Shown here: piece after piece, positions 62,189 through 64,000 of the stretch | Position numbering within the stretch: the first letter of the stretch is position 1 | Layout: every line of letters starts with the position of its first letter | From: Spirogloea muscicola | Taxonomy: Eukaryota > Streptophyta > Zygnematophyceae > Spirogloeales > Spirogloeaceae | Assembly: GCA_009602725.1 (NCBI GenBank) | Contig: WELB01000155.1 | Span: 71,955 to 135,954, forward strand | Direction: 5' to 3' | Length of the DNA stretch: 64,000 bases | Notes under the pieces: model-generated | What the model saw: only the letters and a program-made list of their open reading frames with translations | Databases searched by the model: none | Told to the model about the DNA's origin: nothing | Program-made: the position numbers and the translations under genes

Positions 62189-63079
62189 GCAGTCCAGTGG
62201 ACGTGTTCCTGGTCGGGCCGTAGATTCCAAGGTGCTTCAGCAGCATGGGCATTGGCAATGAGGTGCTCAAATCATTCCCACTGGATTGCTGTTACCGTCA
62301 TCTGTGCAGAGCTTGCTTTGCTGACATCCCTGTGTTGGTCTCAAGGCAATCTTAACCAGCATGTAAGCTGAGAGGTTCCTTACCTTCTTACAATTTGGCA
62401 TGATCAATCACAGCAAGGGTCAGCTTTGACAGACGTCGTCACATCAACATGAACGTGGCTTCTTGAAGCCCTCCAGTGTACTGTGACGTGAGGCCTTAAT
62501 TGCTGTCTGAGTGGAGCCATGTTGGACGGGCTGAGGTTTGTGTAGTAGCTGATGTTCAGATTAGAGTAGAGCTGATGCCAAAAATTGCTGACACACCTTC
62601 TCCAGGTGTGCTCGCTCATGTCATCTAGCAGCTGTTCGAGATGCATAGAACTAAGTATCAGGGCTTACTAGCAATGGACATTGATCACACCAGCCAAGAG
62701 CTTGCAGGTTGATTGAAAGCTCAAGTAGAGCTTTGGCAAGTGCATTTGTTGGTATCTGTGGAAATGATTGTTTGATGTCCTTCTTTGACGCGGTCTAGAG
62801 GTATCATTTATCCTCCCATTCGACCCACGAAAGGCAGCTGGACTTAATGTTGCTGCCACATAGTGGCATCAAGGAGGGGCTCACAAAGCCTGGGGTGGAC
62901 AGTAGTTGATCGGAGACAAACTCCAATACGTGATGCGACCTCAATGAGTTGCCTTCTGCACACACCATTGATGTTGCATCTTTGGCTTGTGTTTCATTAC
63001 TGGAAGTAGGTTCTACCGTAGTCTATTTAAGCGACACGTCCAATTAGAATGGGCTCTTGAACGTTGACACTCTGCTGAA
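62189..63079. other. intergenic, no gene seen
   Basis: PIG-F 3' UTR and beyond. Open frames are short and carry no conserved block. Confidence 0.35.
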
Positions 63080-63330
63080 CATTCTCTCAAAGCCTTCGGG
63101 AGAGACCGTGCTCTAGCTGCCGCCTCTGGCTATCGTCAAGGGGACTGCTTTCCAGCTTGGTGACTTACAGCTGCTTTCTTGAATTATACGAGACCATCCT
63201 TTGTGGTACTTGCGTAGCTGTGTATCTGAGCGCTTTCTGGCCCCTTTTGGACCTTGTCCAGTTTGGGCTGACCTCTCACAGCCCTCGCCCGTCTTTGCAA
63301 GAACTTTTGTTTTCTTTGGAAGTGGTGTGC
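63080..63330 (+). mobile_element. LINE-like fragment, sense: coding end and tail
   Basis: GCTCTAGCTGCCGCCTCTGG then CGTCAAGGGGACTGCTTT (ALAAASGYRQGDCF of the coding end), and about 100 nt later TTTCTGGCCCCTTTTGGACC, GGGCTGACCTCTCACAGCCC and CGCCCGTCTTTGCAAGAAC. Degraded. Confidence 0.65.
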
Positions 63331-64000
63331 GCAGAGTGCTGAGCTCATAAAAAAGAGGCCAGCAGGTTCTCCTGAACTGAAGGAGATGAGCAGACAGAGT
63401 TGGGGGCGTCTTAAGAAACCAGACAGGAAGCTCTATTAACGAAACTGAGACTCAGCGCCATGTAGCTTGCAAGTCTCTGTCATCACTATCAGTCGCAGTT
63501 GCATAGGTATGGCAGAGATCCTGATTTCTGAGCAATATCAAATTATGTTGCACCATTGGCCATTTTGTGCATGACAATGGCATCCCAGTGAAAGTTCTGC
63601 TCCACCTTGTCGACATGTCCACAAGTTGCTTGCTACTAAACACTGTACATCTGTTTGTTAGAGGTGGCCTGCCATCAATGTGATGTGCGCATAATTGGCT
63701 TTGTCCTACTAAACAAGGTCATGAGTAAGCTACAGCACTTTCACTTGCACGATGTGTACCAGACTGAACACCACTTTAAATGTAGAGAAGACTAGGTGAA
63801 GAATGCCGCGCTCATGATGACCCATTTGCCCATCTTGCCCATATTGCATCTTACACAACAACGCCAGGAAGGTGGAAATAGAATGGGTGTGGTCTAGGCG
63901 GGTGAGGCAGAGATGCCAAAGCCAGAATAGGCACAAGGCATGTAACAACCATCAGCCAGGAGGGCGCAGGGCAGGGGGGCGCAGTGGTGGCGGCGGCAGT
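63331..64000. other. no gene seen
   Basis: AT-richer sequence with only short open frames; GC-rich again in the last 50 bases, perhaps the edge of the next promoter. Confidence 0.3.

Overview
This is a nuclear genomic window from a green alga, most likely a chlorophyte of the trebouxiophyte (Chlorella/Coccomyxa/Trebouxia-like) kind; the assignment is an inference. Every recognisable protein is closest in my memory to land-plant or green-algal families (SPPL1-type protease, plant-type MIOX, LTA3-type E2, a PRP22 helicase nearly colinear with the Arabidopsis protein, a KCH-type kinesin). Genes are split by many short GT-AG introns, UGUAA-type polyadenylation motifs lie downstream of some genes, and degenerate plant/Chlorella-type telomere repeats (TTTAGGG) occur inside the window. 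Positions 1-122 are a poly-T run, two long N gaps lie at 14784-15053 and 59191-59992, and single Ns sit at 25853 and 51151.

Layout, left to right: SPPL protease (+, 123-1599, 5' end missing); myo-inositol oxygenase (-, 3801-6579); a small lysine-rich unknown protein (+, 8614-9368); mitochondrial pyruvate dehydrogenase E2 (-, 9623-14586) head-to-head with the PRP22/DHX8 splicing helicase (+, about 15054-20677); a five-TM plant 'tweety-like' membrane protein (-, 21333-25531); a small SMP/LEA protein (-, 28445-29380); an IST1-like ESCRT regulator (-, 30806-34526); a double NAP-domain histone-chaperone-like protein (-, 39498-43368); a CH-domain kinesin-14 (+, 46694-55250); an unrecognised multi-exon gene (-, about 56355-60151) head-to-head with PIG-F (+, about 60176-62188). 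Splice sites for most genes were worked out by hand from conserved protein blocks and phase consistency; the reconstructed CDS lengths of the MIOX, E2, five-TM, IST1, NAP and kinesin genes all come out as whole numbers of codons.

The spaces between genes at 6.6-8.4 kb, 25.9-30.3 kb, 34.8-38.9 kb, 43.4-46.0 kb and 63.1-63.3 kb are packed with roughly 30 fragments of one LINE-like family. Copies are 5'-truncated, share a C-terminal coding segment (zinc-knuckle plus nuclease-like region) and end in a conserved 3' tail that can fold into a GGGCTG...CAGCCC hairpin followed by short CTT repeats. Two copies are flanked by 7-bp direct repeats, as expected for target-primed insertion.

The genes are ordinary housekeeping and cell-biology functions with no shared pathway or operon. 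The most unusual locus is the NAP gene: one exon carries both the C-terminal end of a first NAP domain and the N-terminal helix of a second, so the locus appears to encode a fused tandem NAP protein. Other points of note are a D-to-E change in the E2 catalytic motif, two GC-AG introns with the same donor motif, and a seed-maturation-type LEA protein in an alga.
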